Notes: generated by a model not told the origin, from the sequence alone. A DNA stretch of 64,000 bases from GCA-2862585 sp049890295 (GCA_049890295.1 JBMHBP010000009.1:106065-170064), one strand, 5' to 3'; counted from the stretch's first letter, positions 8,260 through 17,764 are shown. Numbers and translations: made by a program.

Positions 8260-9977
8260 TGAAATCTAACAGAAGACTAATATTGAATATTAGCATATTG
8301 GTTCTCATCAATGCAATTGCTTTTGTATTTCCTTTCAGATTGGATTTTACAGAAGAAAAAAAATACTCATTAAATGAAGCGTCAAAAGAAATAGTTGAAT
8401 CAATTGATGATGTACTATACATTAAAGTATACTTAGATGGTGACTTACCATCAGGATTTATAAGGCTAAAGCAAGCAACCAAAGAGCTGATTGATGAATT
8501 TAAAAATTATTCAAACTTTATTGAATATGAATTTATAGACCCAAATGATTATACTAATGTTTCTGAAAGAAATAAACTTTATAAAGAGTTATCTGAAAAT
8601 GGCTTAGAACCAACACAACTTCAGCTAAAAGAAAAAAGTGGAAGCCGTGAACAAATAATTTTTCCTGGAGCAATATTATATTATAAGGGAAGAAGTATCT
8701 CCTTAAATCTTTTAAAAAATCAACTTGGCACCAACCCTGAAAAAGTTTTAAATAATTCTATAGAAAATATAGAGTTTGAGTTAACCGTTGCCTTTTACAA
8801 GCTCTTATCAAATTATAAACCTAAAATTGCATTTTTAGAAGGACACAATGAATTAAACGAATTAGAAACGGCTGACATTTCTCATTCGCTGGGTAATATT
8901 AGAGAATCGCTTTCTGAGTTTTTTATTGTTGAACGTCTTAATATTAAAGAGTTTGAAGTAAATTCAAATGAAATGCCTTCTTTGGCAAATCAGTTAAAAC
9001 GATTACAAACATATAAAGCATTAATAATAGCTAAGCCCATATTAAAATTTACCAAAGTTGATAAATTCTTGATTGACCAATATATTATGAATAATGGTAA
9101 GACCATTTGGTTCATAGATGGAGTAATTATGGATATGGATAGCTTAAAAGGAAATCAAGCCTACTCGATGGCAATTCCTAATGATTTGAATCTTACTGAT
9201 ATGTTGTTTAATTATGGCGTAAGAGTAAACCATGATATAGTAATGGACTTTCAAGCCGATAACATTCCTATTGTTATAGGTTATCAAGGTGATGTTCCTC
9301 AACAACAGTTATTACCTTGGTTATATCATCCTATATTTATTCCAAAAAACAATCATCCTATTGTAAAAAATCTAGATGGTATTAAAAGTTCATTTGTCAG
9401 TTCTTTGGACACTATTAATGTAAAAGGAATCAAGAAAACACCACTTTTATTTTCATCACCCTATTCAAAATTACCTAAAGCTCCCCATAGAGTGAGTATA
9501 AATATGTTACAACAACAAGCAGAAATTGAAAACTACAATCATGGCAAAATACCAGTAGCGTATCTTTTAGAAGGTCAGTTTAAATCTATTTTTAAAGACA
9601 GAATTGTTCCGTCAAATGAAAATATATCACCTCTTGCCTTTAGTAAAGAAAATAAAATGATTGTATTTGGTGATGGCGACTTTATTAAAAATCATGTATC
9701 GTCAACTTCTCTGGCTTATCCCCTAGGTTATAATCATTATTCTAAAACACAATATCAAGGCAATAAGCCTTTAATTGTGAACGCATTAAATTATTTATTA
9801 GGCAATGAAAAACTTATTAATGTTAGATCAAAAGAAATATACCTAAGGCAACTTGATAAGTCAAAAATTAGTGAAGAAAAAGTGAAATGGCAATTAATCA
9901 ACACAGTGCTGCCACTTTTACTTGTTAGTATTATGGTATTACTAATAAATTTACAACGTAAAAAATTGTATTCATGA
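8259..9977 (+). CDS. gldG: Gliding motility ABC transporter substrate-binding protein GldG
   Basis: A 572-residue protein with an N-terminal membrane anchor (~8-26), a large periplasmic domain and a C-terminal transmembrane helix (~545-563) followed by basic residues. The GldG signature follows the first helix: FPFRLDFTEEKKYSLNEAS. The central part (AFLEGHNELNE ~190-200 and PILKFTKVDKFLIDQYIMN) fits the GldG/IFT52-like ABC-associated domain. Together with GldF it forms an exporter-like complex with the ATPase GldA. The start overlaps gldF by one base and the end overlaps the next gene by four (ATGA), indicating coupled translation. Confidence 0.9.
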   Translation: MKSNRRLILNISILVLINAIAFVFPFRLDFTEEKKYSLNEASKEIVESIDDVLYIKVYLDGDLPSGFIRLKQATKELIDEFKNYSNFIEYEFIDPNDYTNVSERNKLYKELSENGLEPTQLQLKEKSGSREQIIFPGAILYYKGRSISLNLLKNQLGTNPEKVLNNSIENIEFELTVAFYKLLSNYKPKIAFLEGHNELNELETADISHSLGNIRESLSEFFIVERLNIKEFEVNSNEMPSLANQLKRLQTYKALIIAKPILKFTKVDKFLIDQYIMNNGKTIWFIDGVIMDMDSLKGNQAYSMAIPNDLNLTDMLFNYGVRVNHDIVMDFQADNIPIVIGYQGDVPQQQLLPWLYHPIFIPKNNHPIVKNLDGIKSSFVSSLDTINVKGIKKTPLLFSSPYSKLPKAPHRVSINMLQQQAEIENYNHGKIPVAYLLEGQFKSIFKDRIVPSNENISPLAFSKENKMIVFGDGDFIKNHVSSTSLAYPLGYNHYSKTQYQGNKPLIVNALNYLLGNEKLINVRSKEIYLRQLDKSKISEEKVKWQLINTVLPLLLVSIMVLLINLQRKKLYS

Positions 9978-10972
9978 AAAAAATACTTCTAATTTTATTA
10001 TTAGGTGTCATTGTAGCTATTGGACTATTGTTCAATGGCAATGATAATTCCAGTCAAGGTGATTTTAACAACTTTGCTATTAAAGATACCTCAATCATTA
10101 CAAAAATATTTTTTGCTGATAAATTCGATAATACAGTCATCTTAACTAAAAAGAACAATAAATGGTTGGTAGATGGTAAATACCCTGTAAGAAAAGATGC
10201 TTTACGCTATTTAATGAATACCATCAGTGATATTAGAGTAAAACATCCTGTAAGTAACAGCCTTCATGATAAAATTGTAAAGAATCTTGCTACTTCTGCT
10301 GTAAAAGTTGAGTTTTACACCAATGATACTTTACAGGTTTATAAATCTTATTATGTCGGGGGCGAATCGAAAGACTTGATAGGCAGTTACATGCTCATGG
10401 AAAACTCCAATAGATCATACGTGGTATATATTCCTGGGTTTAATGGCTTTTTAGCACCGAGATACAATATAGACGGTTTCCTTATTAGTCAAGATTTGTG
10501 GCGAGATAGGAGGCTGTTCAATTACGATATTAGTAGTATGAAGTCTGTTGAGGTAATAAATCATGACGATAGCCTAAAGTCATTCACTATTTTTCGACAA
10601 AAAGATACTTACTCTATTTCAAGAAATAATACAGTCAAACCAATTTCACTGGAAAACGGAAATATTTATTTTAATCTTTTTAAGCAAGTGAATTGCGAAG
10701 GGTTTATGAATGATTTTTCTAAAAAAGATTCAATCATAAACAGTAAACCCTATTACACAATTACAGTCACTGATACAGCTAACAGCAAGAAGACAATAAC
10801 AACTTTTCATAAAGCTCCAGAACGAATAGAATATTTAGATAACAATGGAGAAAAATTAAAATATGATGTGGATAGAATGTATGCTCAGCTTAACGAAGAT
10901 TTCTTACTTATTCAATTCTTTGTTTTTGATAAAATTCTTCTAAGATCACCTCAATTTAATGTTGAAAAGTAG
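9974..10972 (+). CDS. DUF4340-like membrane-anchored protein
   Basis: A 332-residue protein with an N-terminal hydrophobic anchor (~3-20) and a long extracytoplasmic domain. The pattern ITKIFFADKFDNTVILTKKNNKWLVDGKYPVRKDALRYLM (split here as seen around residues 39-80) is typical of DUF4340, a repeat-rich periplasmic domain usually encoded next to GldG-type ABC proteins. Its start overlaps gldG by four bases, so it is probably an accessory part of the same complex. No catalytic motif is visible. The identification rests on the Trp-centred strand pattern and on position. Confidence 0.65.
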   Translation: MKKILLILLLGVIVAIGLLFNGNDNSSQGDFNNFAIKDTSIITKIFFADKFDNTVILTKKNNKWLVDGKYPVRKDALRYLMNTISDIRVKHPVSNSLHDKIVKNLATSAVKVEFYTNDTLQVYKSYYVGGESKDLIGSYMLMENSNRSYVVYIPGFNGFLAPRYNIDGFLISQDLWRDRRLFNYDISSMKSVEVINHDDSLKSFTIFRQKDTYSISRNNTVKPISLENGNIYFNLFKQVNCEGFMNDFSKKDSIINSKPYYTITVTDTANSKKTITTFHKAPERIEYLDNNGEKLKYDVDRMYAQLNEDFLLIQFFVFDKILLRSPQFNVEK

Positions 10973-11007
10973 TTAATAATTTTAGCCTGTTCAAGAAGGT
11001 ATTCTTA

Positions 11008-11015
11008 TATATTTG
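11008..11015 (+). promoter_or_regulatory. Candidate -7 element upstream of dnaN
   Basis: TATATTTG, a full match to TAnnTTTG, 31 bases before the dnaN ATG. A weak TTTA at 10981-10984 lies at about the -33 distance. This would give dnaN its own promoter separate from the gld genes. Confidence 0.4.
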
Positions 11016-11045
11016 TTGGTCTAATAATTTACACTAATTCTTATT

Positions 11046-12167
11046 ATGAAATTTATAGTTTCTAGTGCTCAACTTCTTAAACAATTACAAAGTATCAGTG
11101 GTGTGTTAAATTCCACCAATACTTTGCCAATACTTGATAATTTCTTGTTTGAAATAAGATCCAATACATTAAAAATTTCAGCCTCAGACCTTGAAACAAC
11201 AATGAAAACTACCGTTTTAAATGCTGAAGCAGATGAAGACGGTAGCATTGCTATTCCTGCAAAGTTATTATTGGATACATTAAAAACATTTTCTGATCAA
11301 CCCCTCACCTTTCTTATTGATAATTCTACTTTTGGAATTGAGATAGGTTCTGAAAACGGTAAATTTAAGTTAGCTGGACAAAATGGTGAAGAATTTCCAA
11401 AGACTCCAAAAATGGAAGCTTCATCTAGCACTACCATGAATGCAGATGTGCTCTCGTCAGCGATAAACAAAACGCTATTTGCAACAGGTAATGATGAACT
11501 TCGCCCCATAATGTCAGGTGTTTTTTGTGAATTATCGTCTGAAGGATGTACTTTCGTATCAACAGATGCTCACAAGTTAGTTAAATACAAAAGAAAAGAT
11601 GCAAGTGCTGAAAATACAGTTTCATTCATTTTACCAAAAAAACCACTTACACTTCTCAAAAATACACTTTCAAACGGTTCAGAAGTATCTATCGAGTATA
11701 ATCAAACAAATGCTTTTTTTAAATTTGATAACATAGAGTTAGTTTGTCGATTAATTGACGGTAAATACCCCAATTACGAAGCTGTAATCCCAAAAGAAAA
11801 TCCAAATGTTCTTTCTATTGACAGAATAGAATTTTATAATTCGATTCGTAGAGTAGGGATTTTTGCCAGTAAATCAACTCATCAAATTAGACTCAAAATA
11901 GCGGGTACTGAACTTCATATTTCTTCAGAAGATCTCGACTTTTCCAACGAAGCCTTCGAACGTTTAAGCTGTCAATATTCAGGAGAAGATATTGAAATAG
12001 GTTTTAATTCAAAGTTTTTATTAGAAATGTTGAATAACCTTGATTCAGAACAGATTAACCTTGAAATGAGTGCTCCAAACAGAGCAGGTATAATTATACC
12101 TCAAGATGGTGTTTCTGAAAATGAAGATGTCTTAATGCTTGTCATGCCAGTTATGCTTAATCAATAA
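11046..12167 (+). CDS. dnaN: DNA polymerase III beta sliding clamp
   Basis: A 373-residue sliding clamp, of normal family length, that encircles DNA and tethers polymerase III and other partners. It has three similar domains; recognisable are MKFIVSSAQLLKQLQSISGV at the start, LPILDNFLFE, the middle-domain GNDELRPIMSGVFCEL (~155-170) and the C-terminal VMPVMLN, which forms part of the partner-binding pocket (usually MPMRL). dnaN here is not next to dnaA; linkage to gldG is known in other Flavobacteriia. Confidence 0.96.
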   Translation: MKFIVSSAQLLKQLQSISGVLNSTNTLPILDNFLFEIRSNTLKISASDLETTMKTTVLNAEADEDGSIAIPAKLLLDTLKTFSDQPLTFLIDNSTFGIEIGSENGKFKLAGQNGEEFPKTPKMEASSSTTMNADVLSSAINKTLFATGNDELRPIMSGVFCELSSEGCTFVSTDAHKLVKYKRKDASAENTVSFILPKKPLTLLKNTLSNGSEVSIEYNQTNAFFKFDNIELVCRLIDGKYPNYEAVIPKENPNVLSIDRIEFYNSIRRVGIFASKSTHQIRLKIAGTELHISSEDLDFSNEAFERLSCQYSGEDIEIGFNSKFLLEMLNNLDSEQINLEMSAPNRAGIIIPQDGVSENEDVLMLVMPVMLNQ

Positions 12168-12208
12168 TTCTTAGTTATATTAGCAAAAAAATAAATATCC
12201 AGACTATT

Positions 12209-13093
12209 ATGAAAAATACTCTTTTAATTTTGTTTGTAGCCATAAGCACGTCTCTTTTTGCACAGCATGAAAAAGGCAATTGGTTTTTTGGAGCTTCCAG
12301 TAGTAATATTAGCTTTAGCTCAAATACAAATTCAGAAAATAAAATTGATGTTACTTTCACTGGCTTCAATGATACGTTAGTTAATGAAACAGATAGCTTA
12401 AACTTAGGTTTTTTGTTTCCCTACACCTATCAGTTAAACCAAGACAAGCAAAGCGAGTTCAATATAAACTTTAGAACTGGTTATTTTATAGCTGACCAAT
12501 TTATGTTTGGTTTAGGTTTTGGTTATGAAAGTGAAACAAGCCTTTTTAAAACTAACGAAGACTCTAAACTTGCTAATGCAAGCTTGGCTGATAGTCTTAT
12601 GAATGTATGGTTTACCAACTTGCCTAATGTTAACGAAAATGGTAATACCTATGAATACCATTACAATCAATTATACTATCTGTTGGCTGCTTCTGCAAAT
12701 AATGATTTGACCCATTCTAGGTCAGTATTGAGTATTTCACCATTTGTTAGATATAATTTTAAACTTAGAAAAGGTAATTCGATATTTGTAGATGGTTCAT
12801 ATCATTATGCTATGGGCAAGGAAGAAATGAAAGATGCAATTAGCTCAGTAGCTACAAAAACAGATATTACTTCTGGAAGAATAAATTTAGGTGTTGGATA
12901 TTGTGCTTTTTTAGCTGGTAATTTCAGTTTAGAGCCTCAATTCAATTATTACCTTTATAATATGACAACTAAAACTGTTGAAGATACACCTCATCCTATT
13001 TTGAGTGTAACTGATATGGGAGAGAAAACAACAGAACAAATTATAAATGGTTCTGGATTTAATTTTTCTGTTGGCTTATCCTATTATTTTTAA
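12209..13093 (+). CDS. Outer-membrane beta-barrel protein, secreted
   Basis: A 294-residue protein with a clear signal peptide (MKNTLLILFVAISTSLFAQ, cleavage after residue ~19). The mature part alternates polar and hydrophobic residues in many short strands with Gly/aromatic turns and ends in FNFSVGLSYYF, the aromatic C-terminus typical of outer-membrane barrels. It resembles the OmpW/porin-type beta-barrel proteins of Bacteroidota, but I cannot assign a ligand. A strong bidirectional terminator follows. Confidence 0.75.
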   Translation: MKNTLLILFVAISTSLFAQHEKGNWFFGASSSNISFSSNTNSENKIDVTFTGFNDTLVNETDSLNLGFLFPYTYQLNQDKQSEFNINFRTGYFIADQFMFGLGFGYESETSLFKTNEDSKLANASLADSLMNVWFTNLPNVNENGNTYEYHYNQLYYLLAASANNDLTHSRSVLSISPFVRYNFKLRKGNSIFVDGSYHYAMGKEEMKDAISSVATKTDITSGRINLGVGYCAFLAGNFSLEPQFNYYLYNMTTKTVEDTPHPILSVTDMGEKTTEQIINGSGFNFSVGLSYYF

Positions 13094-13115
13094 ACGATTA
13101 AAAATATTATTACTT

Positions 13116-13146
13116 AAAAACCCTTAGCTTGTACTAGGGGTTTTTT
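13116..13146. terminator. Bidirectional intrinsic terminator
   Basis: A hairpin with stem CCCTTAG/CTAGGGG (13121-13127 with 13134-13140, one G-T pair), a six-base loop, an A-run before and a T-run after. It lies between the convergent outer-membrane gene and the zinc phospholipase-like gene, and can stop transcription from both sides. Confidence 0.8.
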
Positions 13147-14032
13147 AGTTTACTTCCCATTTATTCATATCTGGCTGTCCAGCATCTACCCAGGCTGAAA
13201 ACCAAACTGAGCCGATAGTTAGTACAGCGTTTCTCATACGTTTTTCAACCATTCCTGATAATTTTTCGTGATATGCTATGGAGTATTCAACTGAATAGAC
13301 CTTTTTATTTGAACTCGCTATTTCTTCAAAAGAAAACTTTTTGTCAGTTGAAAATTGATTATTGAGCTCTTGTTCTAATAAGAGTACTGAATCTTTAGCA
13401 TTATAACTATCTTCTATAATTTGCCACGCTATTTCTAGAACATCATCTATATATATAACATTCGGTAAAATAAAATTATAACTTTCAGAATATAACTCTG
13501 GCAATCTAGATTCCCAGAATGCGTGAATACCACTTTGATTACTGAGTTGACCATTATAGTTTAATGTAGTGTGTAATGGAACATGAGCATCAGCGATATA
13601 ATGGCCTATGTCGGCTGCCAAATTTATAGACCGTTTGGCATTACCAAATTTAAGTGCATCCACTAATTTTTGGTATTGATTTTTGATATTCCAAGGTAAA
13701 ATACCATATTTAAGTATTGTATCCTTAGAAAACTTATTTACAGCTTCATACCACTGTTTTGGCATAACAACGAATGGAGAATCTATACTGTAAGCGTCAA
13801 TATCAATGTAATGTTTAATAGCCTCTCCCTTATAGGCGTATCTTCTTTTATCAGCATTAACGGATTGTGACTCTAACAGCTCAATGTGATTGATAAAAAA
13901 TTGATTCATACTTTGAGGTAATATGAAGACAGCCATTTTATTAATCTTTTTATGGGCAAAAAACCCCCATGGATTTTGGAAGGATTTAGTAGAAATTAGC
14001 AAGAAAAGTGCTAATACAGTAAGTTTTTTCAT
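13145..14032 (-). CDS. Zinc-dependent phospholipase C / S1-P1 nuclease-like secreted protein
   Basis: A 295-residue protein with an N-terminal signal peptide (~1-18). The all-helical zinc-site pattern is present: Trp22, His27 (FFAHKKIN), HYIDIDAY (~91-98), DIGHYIADAHVPLHT (~147-161, an HxxxDxH ligand set) and a later HAFWE. This pattern is shared by bacterial phospholipase C (PF00882) and S1/P1 nucleases, whose mature N-terminal Trp also binds zinc, so lipid or nucleic acid could be the substrate. It is last in a likely operon behind gcvT and comB, four bases after comB. Confidence 0.75.
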   Translation of the reverse strand: MKKLTVLALFLLISTKSFQNPWGFFAHKKINKMAVFILPQSMNQFFINHIELLESQSVNADKRRYAYKGEAIKHYIDIDAYSIDSPFVVMPKQWYEAVNKFSKDTILKYGILPWNIKNQYQKLVDALKFGNAKRSINLAADIGHYIADAHVPLHTTLNYNGQLSNQSGIHAFWESRLPELYSESYNFILPNVIYIDDVLEIAWQIIEDSYNAKDSVLLLEQELNNQFSTDKKFSFEEIASSNKKVYSVEYSIAYHEKLSGMVEKRMRNAVLTIGSVWFSAWVDAGQPDMNKWEVN

Positions 14033-14036
14033 TTGA

Positions 14037-14759
14037 TTAAAGGGGTACTATTTCATCGTTTTTTAAAATTGGAATAATATTTGTTATATCTTGATTTAAA
14101 CAATATTCAACATCACTTTCTATATTTAAATGAGCTAACCTATTTCTGTGCTGAGAGTGTTCTAAAAATTTAAACATATCAGACTTAGCTTTATCATATA
14201 ATATAATCGATGTTTCGGTAGAATCGTAATTACTATAAAAATTGTTTGTAGTAATTAATTTTTTAGCTAATGCACCGGCAAAAATGGTATCCTCTAAACA
14301 AAAGTCATTTCGCCAACCAGCACAAAGAATTATAATATCATTTCGCCTAGAATTTAAAAATGAAGCTAACACTTCAATATTTAAAAATGAACCTATTACT
14401 ACTTCATGATCTAATTTAGCAATATTGATGGCTTTTGTTCCATTTGTAGTAGTTAAAACTAATTTTTTTCTATTGAAATCGGTTTTTAAATATTCTGTAG
14501 GTGAATTACCCATATCAAAACCACTAACGATTTTACCATTTCGTTCAGCAGCTAGTAAATAATCTTTATTACCTTTATACTCAAGAGCCTCCTCTACAGT
14601 TGAAACTGGAGTTATTGAAGATACACCTAATTCCAAGGCCGTACATATTGCTGATGTAGCTCTTAGTACATCAACCACTACTACTATACTTTTTCTATCG
14701 GAATAAATGGGAAATAAACTTGGTGTTAAACACACCTTTATGTTATTTTTTTGACTCAT
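14037..14759 (-). CDS. comB: 2-phosphosulfolactate phosphatase family protein
   Basis: A 240-residue ComB family protein. Known members hydrolyse 2-phospho-3-sulfolactate to sulfolactate, an Mg-dependent step of coenzyme M synthesis in archaea. Visible: VVVDVLRATSAICTALELG (~25-43), AAERNGKIVSGFDMGNSP (~70-87), LTTTNGTKAI (~101-110) and CAGWRNDFCLEDTIFAGAL (~142-160). No other coenzyme M gene is in the window, so the true substrate is probably sulfolactate-related or unknown. It sits one base after gcvT and four before the phospholipase-like gene, on one transcript. Confidence 0.85.
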   Translation of the reverse strand: MSQKNNIKVCLTPSLFPIYSDRKSIVVVVDVLRATSAICTALELGVSSITPVSTVEEALEYKGNKDYLLAAERNGKIVSGFDMGNSPTEYLKTDFNRKKLVLTTTNGTKAINIAKLDHEVVIGSFLNIEVLASFLNSRRNDIIILCAGWRNDFCLEDTIFAGALAKKLITTNNFYSNYDSTETSIILYDKAKSDMFKFLEHSQHRNRLAHLNIESDVEYCLNQDITNIIPILKNDEIVPL

Positions 14760-14760
14760 C

Positions 14761-15843
14761 TTAGCTTTTATAAAAAGGTAATTTAACTACTTCTGCTTTA
14801 AGTGTTTTATTTCTTATTCGAATATAAATTTCACTATGTAGAGAAGAAAATTCCTTTTGAACATAACCCATACCAATTGACAAGTTTAGTGATGGTGACA
14901 TAGTTCCTGAAGTAACCTCTCCAATTTGATTACCATTACTATCAACAATTATATAACCTTTTCGAGCAATTCCTTTTTCTTTCATTACAAAGCCAACTCG
15001 CTTTCTTTCTAATCCTTGTTCTTTTTGCAGTTTCAAGTAATCTGAATTATTAAAATCTGTTGTAAACTTTGTTATCCAACCTAATCCAGCCTCTAAAGGA
15101 GATGTAGAATCGTCAATATCATTTCCATACAAGCAAAAACCCATTTCTAAACGTAATGTATCTCTAGCTGCTAAGCCAGCTGGACGAATATCAATATCAC
15201 CAGTATGTTTAAAGATTGTATCCCAAATTAATTTAACATTTTCGTTTTTTATATAAACTTCAAAGCCGCCTGAGCCTGTATAACCAGTGGCAGAAATTAT
15301 CACATCACTTACTCCACAAAAATCACCTAAAGAAAAAGTATAGTACTTCATATTAGATAGGTCAACACTTGTGTGTTGTTGAAGTAATGCTATTGCTTTA
15401 GGGCCTTGAATAGCCAATAATGAGTAGTCATCAGAACAGTTTTTTAATTCTGCATTATTTGAATTAAACTTTGTAATCCATTGCCAATCTTTATCAATAT
15501 TCGATGCATTCACTACTAACATATATTTTTCAGAATGGAATCTATAAACTAAAAGATCGTCAACTATTCCACCTTGTAAATTTGGCATACAAGAATATTG
15601 TACTTGTCCGTCTGACATATTACTAATGTCGTTAGATGTAATTTGTTGAATTAATGATGATGAAGCAGGCCCCTCGATAAAAAACTCTCCCATGTGAGAA
15701 ACATCAAAAACCCCAACGCTTTTTCTTACTGTTTGATGTTCAATTTTTAGCCCTTCATATTGCAAAGGCATATTATAGCCCGCAAAGGCTACCATTTTAG
15801 CACCTAATTCTATATGTGTTCGAGTTAAAGCAGTTGTTTTCAT
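14761..15843 (-). CDS. gcvT: Glycine cleavage system T protein (aminomethyltransferase)
   Basis: A 360-residue tetrahydrofolate-dependent aminomethyltransferase. It releases ammonia from the aminomethyl group carried by GcvH and makes 5,10-methylene-THF. Visible: GVFDVSHMGEF (~43-53), GGIVDDLLVYR (~90-100) with the folate/catalytic Asp, TGYTGSGGFEVY (~186-197), RLEMGFCLYGNDI (~231-243) and KGYIIVDSNGNQIGEVTSGTMSPSL near the C-terminus. GcvH and GcvP are not in the window. It lies 27 bases after the antiporter and one base before comB. Confidence 0.95.
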   Translation of the reverse strand: MKTTALTRTHIELGAKMVAFAGYNMPLQYEGLKIEHQTVRKSVGVFDVSHMGEFFIEGPASSSLIQQITSNDISNMSDGQVQYSCMPNLQGGIVDDLLVYRFHSEKYMLVVNASNIDKDWQWITKFNSNNAELKNCSDDYSLLAIQGPKAIALLQQHTSVDLSNMKYYTFSLGDFCGVSDVIISATGYTGSGGFEVYIKNENVKLIWDTIFKHTGDIDIRPAGLAARDTLRLEMGFCLYGNDIDDSTSPLEAGLGWITKFTTDFNNSDYLKLQKEQGLERKRVGFVMKEKGIARKGYIIVDSNGNQIGEVTSGTMSPSLNLSIGMGYVQKEFSSLHSEIYIRIRNKTLKAEVVKLPFYKS

Positions 15844-15870
15844 ATGCTATTTTTTGGAAGGTAAATATAA

Positions 15871-17688
15871 TTAATTAAAGTCCCCAATATAGGCTAAAAC
15901 ATCTCCCTCTTGATATTGAAACTCTTTATTTAATGTTATAAAATGTATACTATTTTTTCTTCTTATGAGAATAGGAATCGCTTCTTCATTTTTATTATTT
16001 AAAATACCTTGTATTTGTTTAGATGAAGTAATTTCAATTTCTTTTACCTCAGGATATTTCCTAACTAGTTCAATTAACTTGATATAATCTGAATCTTTAG
16101 AGAATAAAATATTTGTTGGTCGAGCTAGTGTATCAAGCTTAATTTCATTTACTGTAATAAGTCTGTATACATTATCATCTCCTATTGTATTTTTTAGCTT
16201 TCTACATGAAAAAATATTAACGTCATTACTAGATGTTAATGCTAACATATGTCCAGCGTCATCTAAATCCAGATCATTATCTTCTGATAATATATTTGCT
16301 TCTACAACATTTAGTTTAGCGGCCTTTGCTAATCTTACATTTTCCTTAGATAAATCGTATAAAGTAGTTGAAATATTATTTTTTTCTAGATAATTCGCAA
16401 TACTAACTGAACCTTCATTAGCACCAACGATAAGTACTCTATTACTTGCTTTTTTAACCAAACCTAGGGCCTTAGCTACTAACTTTGCGGAAAGTCCATT
16501 TAACGTGACTGTTCCCAGTATTATCATAAATGTAAGAGGAACAAGTAGTTCAACATCTTGCCTTAGTGTGGGTGGTAATGAAATTTTATCTGACATCAGA
16601 TACAATGAAAATAATGAGGCTACTGCAGCTGCAACAATACCTTTTGGACCAATCCAAGCTATAAAGGCTTTTTCTTTCCAGTTCAGTTCTGATTTCCATG
16701 AGCTTAACCAAACTACAAGTGGTCTAAGTAAGAATACGACTGCTAAAAATATATAAATGGAACTTTTTTCTAGTAACCTTAATTGATCCATAGAGATATT
16801 TGAGGATAGTATGATAAAAAGAACCGATATAAGTATAACCGTGAGGCTCTCTTTAAAATCTAAAATTTTATCAATATTAGGAGTTTTAATATTTGCAAGC
16901 AAAATACCCATTACCGTTACTGATAGTAGACCTGACTCTGGTTGTAGAGTGTCTGCACCTGTAAATGCAAAAATCACAAAACCTAAGGATAATACATTTA
17001 TCAAAAAGTGTGGAATGAGGTTCTTTTTTAATAAGGTATGTAATGCCCATCCTGAAAATAATCCAAAAAAGGAACCTACGCATACGGTAAGAAAGAATGT
17101 TTTTAAAGCCAATTGAGTTAATCCCATAGAATGGTCACCACCAACACCCATTGTTGACACAAAAAATAATTCATAAACCAATACTGCTACTAGAGCTCCT
17201 ATAGGATCAATGACAATCCCTTCCCATTGTAAAATGGTGCTAATATTCTTTTTTGGTCGAACACTTCTTAAAATTGGTGCAATAACTGTTGGGCCTGTTA
17301 CAATAATTAAAGAGCCAAATAATAATCCCACTCTATAATCCATATCAAGAAAATAGTGTGCTACAACAGCACCACCTAAACCCATTACTATGGGGCCAAA
17401 AATTAATAAATTACGAACTACACCAGCTAACTGTCGAACTTCTTTAAACTTTAAGGTAAGACCTCCTTCGAAAAGAATAATTCCAACTGATAGTGCCACA
17501 AAATAATACATGGTATTACCAGCGAAAATATTTTCTGGATTAATCCATTGTTCCTCAAGAAAAAGTGTTGAAAGTGGCCCCATAAAAAGACCAAGTAGAA
17601 TAAGTGGGAAAATTGCAGGAATTTTCATTTTCCAGGCAATCCACTGAGCAAGAATTCCAAAAACAATTATAGCGGCTAGTTCTAACAT
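15871..17688 (-). CDS. CPA1-type cation:proton antiporter with RCK/TrkA domains
   Basis: A 605-residue integral inner-membrane antiporter. Residues ~1-405 hold about 12-13 hydrophobic segments of the Na+/H+ exchanger family, including FEGGLTLKF, LFGSLIIVTGPTVIAPILR (~125-143) and IDPIGALVAVLVYELFF, then AWIGPKGIVAAAVASL (~343-358). Residues ~418-530 are a TrkA_N/RCK domain (VLIVGANEGSVSIANYLE) and ~540-605 a TrkA_C-like end. The RCK part suggests gating by a nucleotide or similar ligand. Sodium or potassium cannot be told from sequence. It may lead the gcvT-comB transcript, since only 27 bases separate it from gcvT. Confidence 0.88.
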   Translation of the reverse strand: MLELAAIIVFGILAQWIAWKMKIPAIFPLILLGLFMGPLSTLFLEEQWINPENIFAGNTMYYFVALSVGIILFEGGLTLKFKEVRQLAGVVRNLLIFGPIVMGLGGAVVAHYFLDMDYRVGLLFGSLIIVTGPTVIAPILRSVRPKKNISTILQWEGIVIDPIGALVAVLVYELFFVSTMGVGGDHSMGLTQLALKTFFLTVCVGSFFGLFSGWALHTLLKKNLIPHFLINVLSLGFVIFAFTGADTLQPESGLLSVTVMGILLANIKTPNIDKILDFKESLTVILISVLFIILSSNISMDQLRLLEKSSIYIFLAVVFLLRPLVVWLSSWKSELNWKEKAFIAWIGPKGIVAAAVASLFSLYLMSDKISLPPTLRQDVELLVPLTFMIILGTVTLNGLSAKLVAKALGLVKKASNRVLIVGANEGSVSIANYLEKNNISTTLYDLSKENVRLAKAAKLNVVEANILSEDNDLDLDDAGHMLALTSSNDVNIFSCRKLKNTIGDDNVYRLITVNEIKLDTLARPTNILFSKDSDYIKLIELVRKYPEVKEIEITSSKQIQGILNNKNEEAIPILIRRKNSIHFITLNKEFQYQEGDVLAYIGDFN

Positions 17689-17711
17689 ACATTCAATTTT
17701 CCCCTAAAATA

Positions 17712-17747
17712 AAAAAATAAAAAAAATGGGAGCTAATGCTCCCATTT
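17712..17747 (-). terminator. Intrinsic terminator of the B12 uptake operon
   Basis: A perfect 10-bp stem, AAATGGGAGC (17724-17733) with GCTCCCATTT (17738-17747), and a four-base loop. Read on the minus strand it follows the lipoprotein stop by ~17 bases and is followed by a T-run, so it ends the operon coming from the riboswitch. Confidence 0.85.
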
Positions 17748-17764
17748 AATTTTTAAAGTTGTTT

